A DNA stretch of 64,000 nt from Echinicola vietnamensis DSM 17526 (GTDB lineage Bacteria > Bacteroidota > Bacteroidia > Cytophagales > Cyclobacteriaceae): positions 3,040,001 through 3,104,000 of the forward strand of contig NC_019904.1 of NCBI RefSeq assembly GCF_000325705.1, written 5' to 3'. Under the pieces are notes generated by a model that made no database searches, had not been told where the DNA came from, and was given only the letters and a program-made list of their open reading frames with translations. Shown piece by piece: positions 52,182 to 62,300 of the stretch (the first letter of the stretch is position 1; each line of letters opens with the position of its first letter). The position numbers and the translations under genes were made by a program.

Positions 52182-53003
52182 ATGAAAAAAGCTTCCATTT
52201 CTATCCTTTTTGTAATGATATGCTTTTGGGGGATTGCCCAAGAAATTGATTACACCACCCAAAAGGATATTCCATATTACGATGCTGCCATTCGCGAAGA
52301 TGATGCATACACCAAATCGCGATGTGTGCTGGACCTGTATTACCCTACCAACAAAGCTGGTTTTTCCACAGTTGTCTGGTTTCATGGGGGAGGATTGAGT
52401 GCAGGTCAGAAGGAGATTCCGGAAGCATTGAAGGAAAAAGGAATTGCGGTCGTTGGGGTAAATTATAGGTTGTATCCCAAAATAGGTGCCCCAGTCTATA
52501 TCGAAGATGCGGCAGCTGCCATAGCTTGGACGATGAAGCATATAGCCGATTATGGAGGTGATCCGTCTAAGGTTTTCTTATCAGGACACTCTGCTGGCGG
52601 TTATTTGGCCGCGATGGTAGGCTTGGACAAAAAATGGTTGGCCCAGCATGACCTTGATGCGGATGACCTGGCAGGATTGATCCCTTTCAGTGGCCATATG
52701 ATCACCCATTTTACGGTGCGCGAAGAACGAGGAATTCCTGGTACCCAGCCGATTATCGATGAATTGGCTCCCTTATACCATGTCCGGCCGGATGCGCCCC
52801 CGCTACTGCTCATTACAGGTGATCGGGAAATGGAAATGCTGGGAAGGTATGAAGAAAATGCCTATATGATGCGCATGATGAAAGTCGCTGGGCACACAGA
52901 AACCACGCTATATGAAATGGATGGCTATGGCCATAACATGACCTATCCTGCTTTTCCCTTACTCCTGAACGAAGTGAATCGTATTGAAGGATTAGAAGAT
53001 TGA
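52182..53003 (+). CDS. Secreted alpha/beta hydrolase (carboxylesterase-like)
   Basis: 273 residues from ATG 52182, which begins a signal peptide (MKKASISILFVMICFWGIAQ); the frame is open to 52104 but that part is not protein-like. HGGGLSAGQ is the oxyanion-hole motif, FLSGHSAGGYLAAM the nucleophile elbow, LLLITGDREM the Asp region and GYGHNM the catalytic His. Such esterases often remove acetyl or acyl groups from glycans. It converges with the propeller lipoprotein gene 94 bp downstream. Confidence 0.9.
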   Translation: MKKASISILFVMICFWGIAQEIDYTTQKDIPYYDAAIREDDAYTKSRCVLDLYYPTNKAGFSTVVWFHGGGLSAGQKEIPEALKEKGIAVVGVNYRLYPKIGAPVYIEDAAAAIAWTMKHIADYGGDPSKVFLSGHSAGGYLAAMVGLDKKWLAQHDLDADDLAGLIPFSGHMITHFTVREERGIPGTQPIIDELAPLYHVRPDAPPLLLITGDREMEMLGRYEENAYMMRMMKVAGHTETTLYEMDGYGHNMTYPAFPLLLNEVNRIEGLED

Positions 53004-53097
53004 AAGAATAGGAAACAGGATGATTGGATCAGTCCATCAGCGCATTTTGTTGCTTTGCCCAATTAATATACTATCCACCAAAGATTTTATTTAATGG

Positions 53098-53997
53098 TTA
53101 CCTGACCCATCTGGCCTTGTATACTTTCATGTCAGGAAAGGCAAACTGCTGTGCAGGCTGATGAAAATGTACGTGATGGGTCCACCAGCTTTTTTCTGGT
53201 ACGGTAAAAATAAATTGCCCAGAAGCATCTTCACCGATGCTTTTGATGTTTTCGGCCTGTGGAAAATCGGTTAGCTTGCTGAATTTTTCTTCTTTAATAT
53301 CAAATCGCCAGGCGCCGGTGTGCTCGGTCATATAGAGGTGGCTTGCCCCCGGTGCGAGTTGTAAGTCATGGCCTCCTTCCCCCGGTATTTTCCATTCTTT
53401 TTCCAACACCAACCTATCCGGTGAAGGCATCTTGTAAGCCCTGAGCACATCATATCCCAGTGCAAAAAGCCGGGACGAAGCCTCATGCCAAACCAGGCCA
53501 TGTGCGGAATAAAGACTGTCTTCAAACAGTACCTTTTCCGATTGGTCAATGTCAAAAAGCATAATTTTATTCCCTTTGCTGTTGGTGGATGCCGCCGCTA
53601 CAATGCGGTCATTCGGTAGCATTTCTACGGAGTGGGCATTTGGAACGGTCGCAAAGAATGCCACCTTCCGGTCTTTGCCATTAAGCAGTGCTACGCCTCC
53701 GGAGGATGAGGAAACCAATAATTGTGCTCCACCATTGACCGCCTTGCAATCATCCATGGTATTGAATTTTTTTGTGCGGTAGGCTTCTGGGAGATCAGGT
53801 GCTTTTTGGGCATCCCAGGTCCATATTACAACAGGTTCCGTTGATTCCATTGATTTTTCATAGTCCACCAGGAGCACCTTACTGTCTCCACATACCATAA
53901 ACAGGTTGGAGCGATCCTTTGACTGGCAACAAGAAAGGAGCAACCCTAAAAACACAAGCTGAAGGCCTGAAAAAAGAGAATTAAATTTTAGTGCCAT
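53098..53997 (-). CDS. Beta-propeller-like lipoprotein (possibly DUF6528)
   Basis: 299 residues. Signal peptide with lipobox (LLSCCQSKD). The mature part is made of repeated four-strand-like units (LFMVCGDSKVLLVDYE, GGAQLLVSSSSGGVALLNGKDRKVAFFATV, NAHSVEMLPNDRIVAAAS, SAHGLVWHEASSRLFALGY, GHDLQLAPGASHLYMTEH), the pattern of a six- or seven-bladed propeller. It resembles the DUF6528 group as I recall it, function unknown; a binding or lyase-like role in glycan handling is possible. It is divergent from the downstream sulfatase region with a 493-bp gap. Confidence 0.75.
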   Translation of the reverse strand: MALKFNSLFSGLQLVFLGLLLSCCQSKDRSNLFMVCGDSKVLLVDYEKSMESTEPVVIWTWDAQKAPDLPEAYRTKKFNTMDDCKAVNGGAQLLVSSSSGGVALLNGKDRKVAFFATVPNAHSVEMLPNDRIVAAASTNSKGNKIMLFDIDQSEKVLFEDSLYSAHGLVWHEASSRLFALGYDVLRAYKMPSPDRLVLEKEWKIPGEGGHDLQLAPGASHLYMTEHTGAWRFDIKEEKFSKLTDFPQAENIKSIGEDASGQFIFTVPEKSWWTHHVHFHQPAQQFAFPDMKVYKARWVR

Positions 53998-54490
53998 CCT
54001 TTAATTTTTGAATGTATATGATCATTTCTAGCAATAAGATCCTCCCTTAGGAGTCAGGTGATCGCAGATTACCCTTCCATCGAAAAGCCACCTTTGTCTT
54101 TGCCATAAGGCCCCATTCTGTTTCCATCTTTCTTAATACAGATCGATGTCATAGGTTTCGCTCTCATCATCTTTATTTTCATGTCCAAAACAGAACCTAC
54201 ACAAAGCGATAATTTAGATGTGAAAGATAAACTTTTGATCGTTCAGTGACAAATAATGCATGTTAACCCTAAGTAACCTTAATATAGGATAAAGTCTTTA
54301 ACCCGATGTTTTTGCATTAGTAATCATGGTGAGGGTTGAAATTGCCATAATATCTGACTGTTTGGAGACTGAGGCCGCGGAAGACGGGGATCCTGTTTGC
54401 CGCAAGTAGAATCGAAAACAGCAGTGAAGAGGCTGATTTTGAGATGGTATTAGGTCGATACTGATAACCTGATGCATTCCGTTAAATATA
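53998..54490. other. Intergenic region between two leftward genes
   Basis: The 493-bp stretch has no convincing gene and no strong hairpin. It should contain the promoter of the propeller lipoprotein gene (leftward) and the 3' flank of the sulfatase gene. I see nothing else specific. Confidence 0.45.
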
Positions 54491-55975
54491 CTACTCGTCC
54501 AAATACCCCAGCTTAAATACGGGATTGGTGGTATGCTCAGCCCTCATCAAGGAGTCCATCCGTTGGGTGATTTTAGGATATTGTTTTGCCACATCGGTAG
54601 TTTCTCCCAAATCCTTTTGCAGATCATACAGCTCGATGGTCTCATTTCCTTCCCGAATATCCTTTCTTACCGCTTTCCATTTGCCCATGCGGACAGCTTG
54701 CTTGCCCGTTTCTCCATGGTATTCCCAGTACAGATGAGGGTGTTTTTGCTGCTGTTCTTCCTTGCCGAGCATGGTCGGGAGCATCGAGATGCCATCGCCA
54801 TTTTCGGGAGCCTCGACACCGGCGAGAGCTGCAAAGGTAGCCTTAAAGTCCCAAAACGCAGAGGGATGGTCGTTGGTGCTGTTTGCTTGGATGCGCCCTG
54901 GCCACCGCATGATCAAAGGCACCCGGATTCCCCCTTCGTAGAGATCTCTTTTGATTCCCTTGAGTGGACCATTGCTGTCAAAAAAGGCAGGATCCCCGCC
55001 GCCTTCGATGTGTGGGCCATTGTCGGAGGTGAAGATGATGAGCGTATTATTGGCAAGCCCCAATGAATCGACGGTTTTCATGATTTCTCCGACTTGGTCA
55101 TCCAGGATTTTGACCATGGCCGCGAAGGCCGCATGGGGTTGCTCTTGAGAACCCAATTGTCCCTTACGAAATCCAGGGCCTTCGTCTGTGCCCTTGTAGG
55201 GCTTTCCTTCCTGTAGTTTCCCTTCAAAAAGGGCCATTTCCTCTTCAGGAGCAATCAACTCTGCATGGGGAAGTGGCGTAGGCAGAAAAAGAAAAAAAGG
55301 CTTTTTTTGGTGGGCTTCAATGAATTTTACCGCCTCTTTCTGCATTAACGCAGGGGAGTAAGCGCCATATTTTCCATTGTCATTACCATCCAGCATGATT
55401 TTTTCCTGATTGTGCCAAAGGTGATCCGGGTAATAATTATGGGCTAAGGATTGACAGACATAGCCGTAAAACTCATCAAATCCTTGCTTATTGGGTTCCC
55501 CTTCGGTATCGGGACCGCCAAGTCCCCACTTTCCATAGGCCCCTGTGACATATCCAGCCTTTTGGAGCATCTCAGGCATGGTCTCCACTGAATCAGCTAG
55601 CGGGAATTGTCCCTCTCTTTCACGGAAACCGTAGGGGGAAGGATCCAAGCTACGATTGTCCCTGATGGCCACATGACCAGTGTGCTGTCCCGCCATCAAG
55701 GTGGCCCTGGAAGGTGAACAGACTGCGGTGCCAGCATAGTGGTCGGTAAACAACATCCCCTGTGCAGCCAAGCGGTCGATATGGGGTGTTTCGAATTGCT
55801 GCTGGCCGTAGCAACTGATATCGCCATAGCCCAGGTCATCGGCCAGGATGAAGATAATATTGGGAGGGGGAGCAGATGGTGATGACTGACTGTCATCGGA
55901 AGTATCTTTGTTTTGGCACGCCCAAAGGCAGGCGATCGCCAAAACGATAAGGTAAAGGCTATTGTTAAATTTCAT
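54491..55975 (-). CDS. Sulfatase lipoprotein
   Basis: 494 residues from ATG 55975 (MKFNNSLYLIVLAIACLWACQ, lipobox LWAC with C20). The frame continues open upstream for 55 codons, but those lie in a tandem repeat unit and carry no signal. The sulfatase signature is canonical: NIIFILADDLGYGD metal Asp, then VCSPSRATLMAGQ with C86 as the formylglycine site (CxPxR), KWGLGG, and FTSDNGPH. It belongs to type I sulfatases and should desulfate a glycan at the cell surface or in the periplasm. It is the last gene of the SusC/SusD operon. Confidence 0.93.
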   Translation of the reverse strand: MKFNNSLYLIVLAIACLWACQNKDTSDDSQSSPSAPPPNIIFILADDLGYGDISCYGQQQFETPHIDRLAAQGMLFTDHYAGTAVCSPSRATLMAGQHTGHVAIRDNRSLDPSPYGFREREGQFPLADSVETMPEMLQKAGYVTGAYGKWGLGGPDTEGEPNKQGFDEFYGYVCQSLAHNYYPDHLWHNQEKIMLDGNDNGKYGAYSPALMQKEAVKFIEAHQKKPFFLFLPTPLPHAELIAPEEEMALFEGKLQEGKPYKGTDEGPGFRKGQLGSQEQPHAAFAAMVKILDDQVGEIMKTVDSLGLANNTLIIFTSDNGPHIEGGGDPAFFDSNGPLKGIKRDLYEGGIRVPLIMRWPGRIQANSTNDHPSAFWDFKATFAALAGVEAPENGDGISMLPTMLGKEEQQQKHPHLYWEYHGETGKQAVRMGKWKAVRKDIREGNETIELYDLQKDLGETTDVAKQYPKITQRMDSLMRAEHTTNPVFKLGYLDE

Positions 55976-56008
55976 AATGGTTCTTTTCAAGGTAATAATG
56001 TACCATTT

Positions 56009-56458
56009 ACCGTTTGCTTCATTATCCTGCACTGTGATGACTTTTTCTGACATCATCGGTAGGAAGCGTGGCAAAGCAATTTCGTCATCAAAAGAAAGAT
56101 TGCTTCCGTCTAGCGTCGCAGCGTCCGCAATGAATGTCACGGTAACTCATATGTCGAGCTGAGCGGCTATAGAGTTAATTTTGCTCTTTATTCTTGTTTC
56201 TTTTCTTTAATCATCTACTAACGGCATGATCATACCGTTTGCTTCATTATCCTGCACTGTGATGACTTTTTCTGACATCATCGGTAGGAAGTGTGGCGAA
56301 GCAATTTCGTCTTCAAAAGAAAGATTGCTTCCCAATGTCCCCGTGTCGGTAATGAATGTAACGCTAACTCAGATGGCGAGCAAAGGGTTATAGAATAAAT
56401 TTTGCTCTTTATTCTTGTTTCTTTTCTCTATTCATCTGTTAAGGGCATGATCATAATA
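56009..56458. repeat. 225-bp tandem duplication between the propeller and sulfatase genes
   Basis: Unit 1 (56009-56233) and unit 2 (56234-56458) both start ACCGTTTGCTTCATTATC and share most of their length, with scattered substitutions. Unit 2 runs into the last codons of the propeller gene (MIMPLTDE stop); unit 1 ends in a matching MIMPLVDD stop. On the minus strand both units keep an open frame beginning VTFI and containing FLPMMSEKVITVQDNEANG, so it is a duplicated 3' gene end plus extra coding-like text. Confidence 0.8.
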
Positions 56459-57669
56459 TCACTGTCGGTGAGCAAGCTGGAATTGAAGAGTAGCCACTGG
56501 CCATCAGGGCTGATGGAATGATGGGAGTGGGCCTCGCGAGAAAAGGGACTTTTGCTGGTAAGCCGGTGCCCGGTGGTCAGCAGGGTGGTTTTAGCAGGGT
56601 TTCCATAGGCAATGCGGTAGATGTCACCGTTAAAGGTGTCTCCGACAATCCATTTTAGATCTGATGTCCCCGCGGTGTGCCAATAGCCGCCCCAATCTTG
56701 CTGCCCGTGGAAGGTGAGGTCACCTGTGCGGATGTTCAGGGAATAGATGCCATTATCCCCTTGCTGAAGCCGATCCAAATGTCCCATGACATTAAATCCG
56801 ATATGGTCTTGGTCGAGGAAAACTTCATGCGTCACCCATGTTTCGTCCGATTCATCGTACAGCGGACGGTTGGTGACCTGCCCATCCTCATCGATGCTGG
56901 CAAACCACATCCGCTGAGGAGCATCACCGCCCGTTTCCCAGCAGTACATCATCTCTCCGGATTTGTAAGGGTTAGCTTGCAAATGGCCGATTCTAAAGGG
57001 AACGGTAAGGATCTCGGTGGTATTTCCCGAGGCCAGGTCCACTTCATAAATGCAAGATGTTCCTTCTTCGACCCGAGTCGAAAAGTAGAGGCTTTCCTCA
57101 TCACGGTCCAGCGCCATGCCATTGGGCTGTAGCTGGGTGGGGATGGTTCCTATGGTTGTCTCATATTCGGCTTTTGGGCCGATAGTTCCCGCTTTACTGT
57201 CTTCCAAAAGCGCCTCTAGGTCCAATTTTATCAGGGAATCATTGCGAAAGTGATAGGCAACATTCGTTTCCCAGCCGAGGTGAAAGCTACTTCCATCTTC
57301 ACCAGAGGCAATTTGTGTGATCTCGTGGCTGTCCATGGAAATGGCATAGGCCAACCCTTTTCCTGACCGATCGGAGCGAAACACGATGTGCTTTCCGTCT
57401 GGGGTCCACTGTGGATGGGTTTGATAGATTTTGGAGTTATGGTGCCGGGAAGTGGTCAGGGCAATGACTGTTTTTCCGGTGACTTCGTCCTGAAACGTAA
57501 AACTTTCCGCAGGAAAGTGTTGACCGAAGGCATTGGCACCGACCATGTCAAAGGTTTTGTCCACGTGGCTTCTGGAAGAGTAATCGGTCCCGGCGATGGT
57601 TTGGGAATGAACAAAATGGGCCCCAAAGAGGCCCGTGATGATACTGCCCGTCACCATGATTTTTTTCAT
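56428..57669 (-). CDS. Exported TolB/WD40-like propeller, oligogalacturonate lyase-type
   Basis: 413 residues from ATG 57669 (MKKIMVTGSIITGLFGAHFVHSQ signal peptide); an in-frame ATG at 57711 overlaps the SusD stop. PD40-type blades are visible: HPQWTPDGKHIVFRSDRSGKG, GMALDRDEESLYFSTRV, LSPDGQWLLFNSS, with H-rich loops (TSRHHNSKIY, REAHSHHSISPDG). Propellers with these His residues include oligogalacturonate lyases (PL22), which use a metal bound by three His. I treat the lyase activity as likely but unproven. It stands between SusD and the sulfatase. Confidence 0.75.
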   Translation of the reverse strand: MKKIMVTGSIITGLFGAHFVHSQTIAGTDYSSRSHVDKTFDMVGANAFGQHFPAESFTFQDEVTGKTVIALTTSRHHNSKIYQTHPQWTPDGKHIVFRSDRSGKGLAYAISMDSHEITQIASGEDGSSFHLGWETNVAYHFRNDSLIKLDLEALLEDSKAGTIGPKAEYETTIGTIPTQLQPNGMALDRDEESLYFSTRVEEGTSCIYEVDLASGNTTEILTVPFRIGHLQANPYKSGEMMYCWETGGDAPQRMWFASIDEDGQVTNRPLYDESDETWVTHEVFLDQDHIGFNVMGHLDRLQQGDNGIYSLNIRTGDLTFHGQQDWGGYWHTAGTSDLKWIVGDTFNGDIYRIAYGNPAKTTLLTTGHRLTSKSPFSREAHSHHSISPDGQWLLFNSSLLTDSDIMIMPLTDE

Positions 57670-57707
57670 GGTGCAGGCAGTAAGGTTGGTGGTTAATGAC
57701 GTTAATT

Positions 57708-59282
57708 TCATTGGTATCCTGGGTTTTGTTGAAGATTTGGGTTGGCATCGATGGCCGTACTGGGAATGGGATACAGGGTCCTGAAGGGCTCAGAGGCTTC
57801 CTTGAATTCCCAAGCTTCGTTAAACTTTCCAAAACGGATCAAGTCCCTTCTCCTCGCCAATTCGAACGCCAATTCCCGGCCTCTTTCGTCCAAGATGTCT
57901 TCTAATGTGATAGTGCTAAGCGTGGAGGCATTGCTTCTTTGTCTGACTTGGTTGACCAAGGCCGTTGCTTCACCGAAATTGCCCATTCTGGCCAGTGCTT
58001 CGGCTTTGATCAGCAGTACATCGGCATAGCGGAAAAAGGCAATGTCATTGCTGGCATTTCCACCATTGGTATTGGGATCCAAGCCCCATTTGATCCATTT
58101 GATGCCTGCATTCATGGGTTGGTTTCTGATGCCAGTAGCAGGGATGATTTCATAAGGTACTGGGCCTTCCGAAGACGCTCCCTCCCGGTATAGGTTACTG
58201 TTGTTGTCGGGAACTATTCGCTCGACCATCACGACTTCACCAGTGCGCGGGTCTTTCATGGGGCCGTAGGCCAAAAACATGCTTTTCCGATCGTCGCGGT
58301 CTTCATAAATTTCGTAAACCGAAGGGCGTGTGCCAAAGCCATTTTGCGGGGTATAGGGCAAGCCAAAAAGTCCACCGCTGATGCCCGGAAGGACCTTCTG
58401 TACCAACGGATGGCCTATTCCTCCTGGGATATTGGGGGTGTAAATACCACCGAAAATAAATTCGGCATTCTCTTCATTGTCATGGACAAAATTGTCAAAG
58501 TAGTCTGGCAATAGCTGATAGGCTCCTGAGTTGATGACCATGTCTGCATATTCAAGGGCCTTGTCCCACTGGGCCGTGCCGGTGTACACCTCAGCGTTGA
58601 GGTAGAGCGTGGCCAGCAGTGTATATCCGGCTTCTCGTGTAAATCGCCCGTAATACTCACTGCCCACTTCGGTTTGGGAAGGAAGGTTAGGGAGAGCCGT
58701 TTCCAGCTCAGCGATGATAAAATCGACCACTTCCGCTCGGGTGTTTTGTGTGGGCAAGTCTAAGGGATCCACTTTGGGAGCGGTAAAAATGGGGACATTT
58801 CCGTAGAGGTCCACCAGGTAGAAATAGGCAAAAGCCCTTAAGGCCTGCAGTTCAGCACGAGGTCCCTCGATCCCTTCCAGTCCAGATGCATCCAAGGCAT
58901 CGATCAAGGCATTGGCTTGCCCCACCGTACCAAAAAGGGTATTCCAAGTGCCGGCGATGTAGGCATGGCTGGCGTCCCATTTATGCTCCATCAGCTGCTC
59001 GAAGTCGTTGTTTGCCCACCAGCCTTGGATTTTACCGTGGACGACCACTTGGTCTGCGGACAGTTCCAAGGTCCTGTATTCAGCTCCCATGCCGGTGATT
59101 TGGGCAAAATTCCGGTAAACTCCCGACAGGGAGGAGAGAACTTCTTTTTCATTGGAATAAAAGCTTTCCGGGGTGTAGATAGAGTACACCTCTTCGTCCA
59201 GTGAGCAACTGCCCAAGGTGCCCAGCACCAAGGCGCCAGCAAGGGTGAGCGTTTTTTTATAGCTATTGATGATATTTTTCAT
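57708..59282 (-). CDS. SusD/RagB outer-membrane lipoprotein
   Basis: 524 residues from ATG 59282 (MKNIINSYKKTLTLAGALVLGTLGSCS, lipobox LGSC); a start at 59327 would overlap the susC stop. SLDEEVYSIYTPESFYSNEKEVLSSLSGVYRNF, LRAFAYFYLVDLYGNVPIF and DILDERGRELAFELARRRDLIRFGKF are the SusD signatures (pfam SusD plus SusD-like N-terminal). It binds the glycan at the surface for its SusC partner immediately upstream. Confidence 0.95.
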   Translation of the reverse strand: MKNIINSYKKTLTLAGALVLGTLGSCSLDEEVYSIYTPESFYSNEKEVLSSLSGVYRNFAQITGMGAEYRTLELSADQVVVHGKIQGWWANNDFEQLMEHKWDASHAYIAGTWNTLFGTVGQANALIDALDASGLEGIEGPRAELQALRAFAYFYLVDLYGNVPIFTAPKVDPLDLPTQNTRAEVVDFIIAELETALPNLPSQTEVGSEYYGRFTREAGYTLLATLYLNAEVYTGTAQWDKALEYADMVINSGAYQLLPDYFDNFVHDNEENAEFIFGGIYTPNIPGGIGHPLVQKVLPGISGGLFGLPYTPQNGFGTRPSVYEIYEDRDDRKSMFLAYGPMKDPRTGEVVMVERIVPDNNSNLYREGASSEGPVPYEIIPATGIRNQPMNAGIKWIKWGLDPNTNGGNASNDIAFFRYADVLLIKAEALARMGNFGEATALVNQVRQRSNASTLSTITLEDILDERGRELAFELARRRDLIRFGKFNEAWEFKEASEPFRTLYPIPSTAIDANPNLQQNPGYQ

Positions 59283-59326
59283 TGTGATTTTTTTAACGGT
59301 TTTAAGATCTCTTTCCTTGGCGATCA

Positions 59327-62300
59327 TCAGAAGGAAAAGCTTCCTCCCAACATAAACACACGGGGCCGTGGATAGGCCAAGTAATCGATGCCAATGGCAG
59401 CATTGCCGCCACCGTTTGTATTGGTCCTTACTTCAGGGTCATAGCCGCTGTATCCAGTAAGGACAAATAGGTTCTGGCCGGTAACGTACAGTCTGGCTCT
59501 TTTCAGAAAGCCTAGCTCAGAGACGTCAAAATTGTAACCGATGTTAATATTGTCCAGCCTTAAATAGCTGCCATCTTCCAGCCACCTGGAGGAGAATTGG
59601 GCCGTTTGATCCCGACTCACCCCAGAACTAAGCGATGACTCCAAAATGTTAATACCCGGAGTGGAATTGGTATAGGAAAATTCCGCCGCCGTATTGTTCA
59701 GGACATCGTTGCCCACTACGCCACGGAGGGTCAGTGAAGCATCAAAGTTATTCCACATAAAGCGATGGGTCATTCCGTAGATAAAGTCAGGATTGGCATT
59801 GCCAATGACCACTAAGTCAGCGCCATCTTCGCCATCCTCATCCAGGTACGTTTCCATGCCGTTTTCGTCTAATCCAGTGAACTGGCGGCCATAGAAGGTT
59901 CCTAAAGGCAAACCGGGTTTGATGATCTGGGAGAAATCCTTTGGCGTGATCACGCCGGAAAGGGGAGAGGTCCTGATTTCATCTCTTGAAAATTGCTCGT
60001 TTGACAGAGAGGTCACTTCGTTGCGGTTGCGCGAAAAGTTGACATTCATGTTCCAAGAAAACGGACGGTCGATGATCAAATCCGCATTCAACGAGACCTC
60101 CAAACCTTTGTTTTCCACCTCACCGACATTGGCCCACTGGGTATTGACCACGGAGGGGGCGGCGGTAGAAAACTGGAGCAGCAGGTTATTGGTGTACTTT
60201 TCATAATAATCGATGGTACCGGTTAGACGGTTTTCCCAAAAACCAAAATCCAGGCCTATGTTCAGCTGGTTGGTCTGTTCCCACTGAAGGTCGGGGTTGG
60301 CGTAATTGGTGGGGAGTACACTTGGAATGGCTTCTCCTCCGAGGACATACACCGCTGATCCGGCAATGCCCAATTGCTGTCGATAGAGGTCATTCGGGAT
60401 TTCCTGGTTACCAGTCACCCCATAGCCCATCCGCAGCTTTAACTGATCAAAAGCACTTGCCTTCATGAACCCTTCTTCAGCAATATTCCAAGCAAAAGCT
60501 CCTGAAGGGAACAAGCCCCAGCGGTTGTTTTCACCAAACCTGCTGGAACCATCATTTCTGAGGGTAAAGGTAAAAAGATACCGGTCCTTTAAGCGCAGGT
60601 TGGCACGACCAAACACCGATGCGAGTCTATTGGCTGACTTATAAGAGGTGTTGGAAAGGATGTTCCCGGATTGGATCAAATTCCATTTGACGGAGGAAGA
60701 AACAAAGTTATTGGCCTCTGTAAAGGTGTATTCGGTCACAAAACGCTGAAAGGAATATCCGCCCAGTAGGTTGAGGTTGGTGTTATTGCCCAAATCCTTG
60801 TTATACGTTAATGTCGCCTCCATTACGGAACTGTAATTTTTCAGTTTATTGATAGAGGCCCGCCCACCATCGGTTTCCCCAGCGGGATGGGTGGCCGGCA
60901 TATTGGTGAACCGCTCCACATATTGGTCGTTATGACCTATGTTCATGCGGAAGGTAAGTTCGTCCATAATATCAAAAGCGACATCTACATTTCCTAAAAA
61001 CAAGTTGGTGTTCCTTTCATCGTCCACTTCCACCCAAGAAACAGGGTTGATACGGAGTTCACCGATCTGGTAATAGGAGCCATCTGGATTGGTGACAGGC
61101 AGGGTGGGAGCCCACCTGATGGCGTCTTTTAGGATGTTACCGCCTTCGTTGTTGATGTTGGAAGAAATGGGGGTATTATCTTCAGCGGTCTTGCCGTAGG
61201 TCATGTTGATGCCGAGCCGCAGTCTTCCTTCCAGGGCTTTATGGGTGCCGTTAAAGCGGGCGGTATACTTCTTTAAGCCTGAAGAAAGCAGGATTCCCTG
61301 CTGATCCGTATACCCGAGAGAAGCCCGGAAAGTACTGGCAGCAGAACCACCGCCAAAGGCTACATTGTGGTTTTGGCTTACTGCTGATCTGAAAATTTCA
61401 TCTTGCCAAAAGGTGTTGGCGCCTTCGTCGGGATAGTTTAGCCCGTTTTCTTCGGCATAGTTACGGTATTGATCGGCCGAAAGCACAGGTAAGGTTTTCC
61501 GGATATTGGATACCCCCACATAGGTGTCATAGGTAAGCGTCTCACCACCACTTTTGTTTTTAGTGGTAATGATGATGACCCCATTTGCTCCTCGCGAACC
61601 ATAAATGGCCGTCGCCGAAGCATCTTTAAGGATGTCAATGGATTCAATATCGGATGGATTGATGGAGTTTAGCGGGTTGGTGCCTTCAGAGGAAAATGGA
61701 GAACTTCCCTGCATGGAGGAAACAAAGTTATTGGCAGAGTTAAACTGCATCGGCACGCCATCGATCACGTAAAGCGGATCGTTTCCCGCAGAAATGGAGT
61801 TGACGCCACGGATCCTGACCGTGGAGGCGGCGCCCGGTTGCCCACTATTTTGGACGATATTCACCCCAGCCACTTTGCCTTGCATCAATTGCTCCGGGGC
61901 GACGGACATGCCGGTATTAAAATCCTTTTCACCAACAGAGGCTACTGCACCGGTGATGTCTTTTTTGCGTTGGGTACCGTAACCGACCACTACCACCTCA
62001 CCGAGCTGTTGTAAATCAGCTTCCATGGTGATGTTTAAGTTGGTTTGGTCTCCTACGGATACTTCCTGCTTGACAAAACCAATGGAGCTAAAAATCAATA
62101 CCGCTCCTTCGTCGGGGACTTCGAGGGTGAATTTTCCGTCGATGTCGGTGACCGTGCCTGTTCCGGAGCCTTTCAGCAAAATGCTTACACCCGGAAGGGG
62201 ACTGTTGTCTTCACTGGAAACCACCGTGCCGGTGATTACCTTTTCCATTGCATGGGTACTACGGATGGTTGTAACGTTTTTCTCGACCGAGGGGGTCGCC

